Shown here piece by piece: positions 5,121 through 7,591 of a stretch of DNA of 7,591 nt. The DNA is from Actinomycetota bacterium (lineage in GTDB: Bacteria; Actinomycetota; Acidimicrobiia; IMCC26256; PALSA-610), in the NCBI GenBank assembly GCA_030839005.1, contig JAUZEM010000357.1:1-7591 (forward strand), read 5' to 3'. The stretch's first letter is position 1. Each line of letters begins with the position of its first letter. The notes beneath the pieces were generated by a model. That model did not search any database and was not told the origin of the DNA. It was given only the letters and a program-made list of their open reading frames with translations. Position numbers and translations under genes: made by a program.

Positions 5121-6626
5121 GTGCAGTGGAGCAAGCTCGACCATGCGATGTCGCGGGGGAGTGGTGAGGTGACGATCCTGCCGACCGAGCCGCACATGCT
5201 CGACGTGCTGCAGGGTTTTGTGCACGAACTTCGAATCGCGGGTCTGCCCGTCTCCATGACGGAGAATCTCGACGCGATGCGCGCCGTGGAGTTCGTTTCG
5301 CTCGACGAGCGCGAGTCGTTCAAGGCCGCGCTCGGCGCGACGCTCGTGAAGAACGCCGGCCACTATCGCGTGTTCGACACGGTGTTCGAGGTGTTCTTCT
5401 CGATGTTCTCGCCCGGCGTGAACGCCGACGGCGAGTCCGATCTCGACGCCGACGCCCAGGCGAACTTCGACGAGCTGCGCGCCGCCATGGATCAGGGCGG
5501 AGCGATGGGTCAGGTGTCGAACGAGGAGCTCGCGCAAATGCTTCTCGACGCGCTGATGCGGATGGACCAGAACGAGATGCGAATGCTCGCCGGCGCCGCG
5601 GTGGCGCGTTTCGCCGGGATGGAGCCGGGACGGCCGGTCGGCGGCGCGTACTACCTCTACCGAACCCTTCGACAGCTCGACGCCGACGGTCTCGTGTCGA
5701 AGATGATGGCCCGCGCCCAGGACGAGCAACAGATCGGCGCGGGCGCGTTCGACGAGCGGCTCGCGCGCGAAGACTTCGAGGGCCGGCTCAAGGTACTGAA
5801 GGAGCTGATCGAGGCCGAGATCCGGCGGCGGCTCGTCGCCGACCGCGGGGTCGAGGCAATGGCGCGCACGTTGCGCAAGCCGCTTCCGGAAGACGTCGAC
5901 TTCATGCACGCGTCGCGGGAGGAGATGCAACTTCTCCAGCGTGCCATATACCCCTTGACCCGTGCCCTTGCCGCGCGCCTTGCGCAGCGACGCCGGCATC
6001 GCCGTCGCGGCCATCTCGACTTCCGCCAGACGGTGCGACACTCGATGTCGTACGGCGGGGTGCCGGTCGAGCCCAAATTCAAGCGGCCCCGCCCCTCGAA
6101 GCCCGAGATCATGGTCGTCGCCGACATCTCGGGCTCGGTCGCGTCGTTCGCACGTTTCACGCTGCAATTCGTGTACGCGATGCAGAGCGAGTTCTCCAAG
6201 GTCCGATCCTGGGTCTTCATCGACGGCGTCGACGAGGTGACCCGTTTCTTCGACGAGTCGCAGGAGCTGAGCGAGGCGATTCACCGCGTCAACACCGAAG
6301 CGGACGTCGTGTGGGTCGACGGACACAGCGACTACGGCCACGCGTTCGAAGTGTGGCACGAGCGCCACATCCGTGAGGTGACGAAGAAGTCGTCGGTCAT
6401 CCTGCTCGGGGACGCCCGGAACAACTACCACGCGTCGCAGGCTTGGACCGTCGCGGAGATGCGCAAGCGGGCCCGCAAGGTGTTCTGGCTCGACCCCGAA
6501 CCGCGCGGCTACTGGGACACGGGCGACTCGATCGTCTCGGAGTACGCGCCGTATTGCGACGGCGTGTACGAGGTCCGCAACCTCCGCCAACTCCAGAAGT
6601 TCGTCGCCGACGTCGTGGAAGCCTGA
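5121..6626 (+). CDS. CoxE-like VWA-domain protein, partner of the MoxR ATPase
   Basis: This 501-residue protein belongs with CoxE-type VWA proteins that work with MoxR ATPases. The N-terminal part (about 26-100, from MLDVLQGFVHELRIAGLPVS to YRVFDTVFEVFF) matches the helical CoxE N-terminus. A helical, acid-rich middle follows (about 105-270), then a very basic stretch ARLAQRRRHRRRGHLDFRQT and the VWA domain (about 330-501). The metal-site motif DxSxS is present as DISGS (335-339), the second site appears as SDYG (403-406), and Asp431 in GDARNN may be the last ligand. The end, from FWLDPEPRGYW to EVRNLRQLQKFV, matches the family's C-terminus. No signal peptide is seen. The first GTG (5121) is 3 bp after the MoxR stop with only a weak purine run before it. 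A GTG at 5169 has a good Shine-Dalgarno sequence and gives 485 residues, so the true start is uncertain. Confidence 0.88.
   Translation: MQWSKLDHAMSRGSGEVTILPTEPHMLDVLQGFVHELRIAGLPVSMTENLDAMRAVEFVSLDERESFKAALGATLVKNAGHYRVFDTVFEVFFSMFSPGVNADGESDLDADAQANFDELRAAMDQGGAMGQVSNEELAQMLLDALMRMDQNEMRMLAGAAVARFAGMEPGRPVGGAYYLYRTLRQLDADGLVSKMMARAQDEQQIGAGAFDERLAREDFEGRLKVLKELIEAEIRRRLVADRGVEAMARTLRKPLPEDVDFMHASREEMQLLQRAIYPLTRALAARLAQRRRHRRRGHLDFRQTVRHSMSYGGVPVEPKFKRPRPSKPEIMVVADISGSVASFARFTLQFVYAMQSEFSKVRSWVFIDGVDEVTRFFDESQELSEAIHRVNTEADVVWVDGHSDYGHAFEVWHERHIREVTKKSSVILLGDARNNYHASQAWTVAEMRKRARKVFWLDPEPRGYWDTGDSIVSEYAPYCDGVYEVRNLRQLQKFVADVVEA
5155..5161 (+). promoter_or_regulatory. Shine-Dalgarno-like sequence favouring an internal start of the VWA gene
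   Basis: GGGGGAG ends 7 nt before an in-frame GTG at 5169-5171. If used, the protein begins at VTILPTEPHML and loses 16 residues from the longest form. Those 16 residues show no recognisable family feature, and the CoxE-like homology pattern begins only after this point. The GTG at 5121 keeps the tighter spacing to the upstream stop, so both remain possible. Confidence 0.45.
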
Positions 6627-6628
6627 GC

Positions 6629-6646
6629 GGTCCGGACGGCCGGACC
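6629..6646. promoter_or_regulatory. GC-rich perfect dyad between the VWA gene and rsgA
   Basis: GGTCCGG-ACGG-CCGGACC is an 18-bp perfect inverted repeat with 7-bp arms and a 4-bp centre, starting 2 bp after the VWA stop codon. It could form a strong RNA hairpin that ends or stabilises the upstream transcript, though no T-run follows. Alternatively it could be a protein site, since the rsgA -10 candidate begins 2 bp later. Its geometry and placement mirror the dyad upstream of proA. Confidence 0.5.
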
Positions 6647-6647
6647 C

Positions 6648-6653
6648 TACGCT
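6648..6653 (+). promoter_or_regulatory. Candidate leaderless -10 box for rsgA
   Basis: TACGCT is followed by exactly 6 nt (TGATCG) and then the rsgA ATG at 6660. There is no Shine-Dalgarno sequence before this ATG. This is the same spacing as at proA and the lipoprotein gene, which strengthens all three calls. Confidence 0.5.
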
Positions 6654-6659
6654 TGATCG

Positions 6660-7591
6660 ATGCCCGCGACCGAAGACCTCGCGTTGGCACGTCTCGGCTG
6701 GGATCCCGCGCTGGCCGCGGCGGCCGCAGCCGACCGCGCGCATGCCGACGCGAGTCCCGGCCGTGTCGCGCGGGTCGATCGCGGGTGGGCCACGGTGCTG
6801 ACCGCGAGCGGAACGGAGCGTGCGCAACTCGCCGGGCATTCCGTCGCGACGGGCGATTGGCTGCTCGTGCGGGACGGCAACGTCGTCGCTTCGCTGCCGC
6901 GTCGGTCGGCGTTCGTGCGCGGTGACGCCGGCGAGGGCCGGGCCCGTAGGCCCCAGGTCGTCGCGGCGAACGTCGACGTCGTGTTCGTCGTGCAGGCGTT
7001 GAACAACGGGCCGAACAACCGCCGGCTCGAGCGCGAGCTCGTCCTCGCGTTCGAGAGCGGAGCGACCCCCGTCGTCGTCTTGTCGAAGGCCGACCTGGTC
7101 GATCGGGCCGAGGTCGACCGCGGGGTCGAGGTCGCGCGCGAGGCCGCGGCGGAGGTCGAAATCGTGGTGACGAGCGCGGTCACCGGAGCCGGACTCGACC
7201 GCTTGCGAACCCTTGCCCGCGCCGGTCGCACGGTCGCGCTCATCGGTGCTTCCGGCGTCGGCAAGTCGAGGCTCGTGAACGCGCTCGTCGGCGAGTCGGT
7301 GCAGGAGATCGGCGACGTGCGCGAGAACGATCAGCGCGGAAGGCACACCACGACCGCGCGGGAGCTCGTCGCCCTGCCGGACGGGGGTTGGCTCATCGAC
7401 ACGCCGGGTCTGCGCTCGGTTGCGTTGTGGGACGCGGACGAAGGGCTGAGCCGTGTGTTTTCCGACGTCGAGGCGCTGGCCGCGCGGTGCCGGTTCACGA
7501 ACTGCTCCCACGGTCCCGAACCCGACTGCGCGGTGCGCGCCGCGATCGAGCGAGGTGAGCTCGACGTCGCGCGCTTCGAGCACTACCGGCG
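6660..7591 (+). CDS. rsgA: Ribosome small-subunit-dependent GTPase RsgA (3' end beyond window)
   Basis: RsgA (YjeQ/YloQ) binds the maturing 30S subunit, checks the decoding centre and leaves upon GTP hydrolysis, which the subunit stimulates. The 310 visible residues show an N-terminal OB-fold (about 32-85) and then the circularly permuted GTPase order that defines the family. G4 SKAD (142-145) and G5 TSAVTG (171-176) come before G1 GASGVGKS (196-203), switch region RENDQRGRHTTT (221-232) and G3 DTPG (247-250). A C-terminal zinc site is visible as Cys277, Cys282, His284 and Cys290. The frame is open at the right edge, after FEHYR. Compared with usual family length only a few tens of residues should be missing. 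The ATG at 6660 is supported by the family-like N-terminus (LARLGWDPAL) and by the TANNNT box 6 nt upstream. The gene seems to have its own promoter. Confidence 0.95.
   Translation, partial: MPATEDLALARLGWDPALAAAAAADRAHADASPGRVARVDRGWATVLTASGTERAQLAGHSVATGDWLLVRDGNVVASLPRRSAFVRGDAGEGRARRPQVVAANVDVVFVVQALNNGPNNRRLERELVLAFESGATPVVVLSKADLVDRAEVDRGVEVAREAAAEVEIVVTSAVTGAGLDRLRTLARAGRTVALIGASGVGKSRLVNALVGESVQEIGDVRENDQRGRHTTTARELVALPDGGWLIDTPGLRSVALWDADEGLSRVFSDVEALAARCRFTNCSHGPEPDCAVRAAIERGELDVARFEHYR

Noticed and set aside
4230..6626. Assignment of the MoxR-VWA pair as coxD and coxE of a CO-dehydrogenase cluster
   Set aside because: The sequences resemble those families but no coxL, coxM, coxS, coxF or coxG is in the window, so the gene names would overstate the evidence.
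4194..7583. A minus-strand open frame of 1129 codons antisense to moxR, the VWA gene and rsgA
   Set aside because: It is in exact codon register with the three sense genes, which all share one frame. It stays open because the sense codons TTA, CTA and TCA are rare at this GC content. Its product is rich in Arg, His, Asp and Val with no domain pattern, while the sense strand carries intact catalytic motifs throughout.

Overview
The window is gene-dense, high-GC bacterial DNA. It looks like an actinobacterium, perhaps Acidimicrobiia or a relative. That placement is an inference from the GC-rich codon use with GTG starts, the obgE-proB-proA gene order, a lipoprotein with a Ser/Thr-rich linker, and TANNNT boxes exactly 6 nt upstream of start codons (the layout of leaderless mRNAs). 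No rRNA, tRNA, CRISPR array, insertion sequence or phage gene is visible.

Layout from left to right. Bases 1-73 are a short non-coding tail with an 11-bp direct repeat. Bases 74-550 (minus strand) encode a small secreted lipoprotein. A 42-bp divergent intergenic region, built around a symmetric dyad that supplies a candidate -10 box to both strands, separates it from obgE (593-1831, plus). obgE overlaps proB (1831-2931) by one base. A 51-bp gap holding a 7-4-7 dyad and a leaderless-type promoter precedes proA (2983-4230). proA overlaps a MoxR-type AAA+ ATPase gene (4230-5117) by one base. That gene is followed after 3 bp by a CoxE-like von Willebrand factor A (VWA) protein gene (5121-6626). 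A further 33-bp gap with another 7-4-7 dyad and a TANNNT box precedes rsgA (6660 to the window end, truncated by the window edge).

From start signals and spacing I infer four transcription units: the lipoprotein alone (minus), obgE-proB, proA-moxR-vwa, and rsgA. Genes that open a unit lack a Shine-Dalgarno sequence but have TANNNT just before the start. Genes inside a unit overlap or nearly abut their predecessor and have purine-rich Shine-Dalgarno-like sequences.

Functionally, ProB and ProA carry out the first two steps of proline synthesis from glutamate. ObgE and RsgA are GTPases acting in late ribosome assembly (50S and 30S respectively). MoxR plus VWA form a predicted ATPase/metal-binding chaperone pair of the CoxD/CoxE type, but no CO-dehydrogenase genes are present and the client is unknown. 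The housekeeping genes are ordinary. The parts most worth a second look are the symmetric divergent promoter, the dyads next to the proA and rsgA starts, and the orphan MoxR-VWA pair translationally linked to proA.
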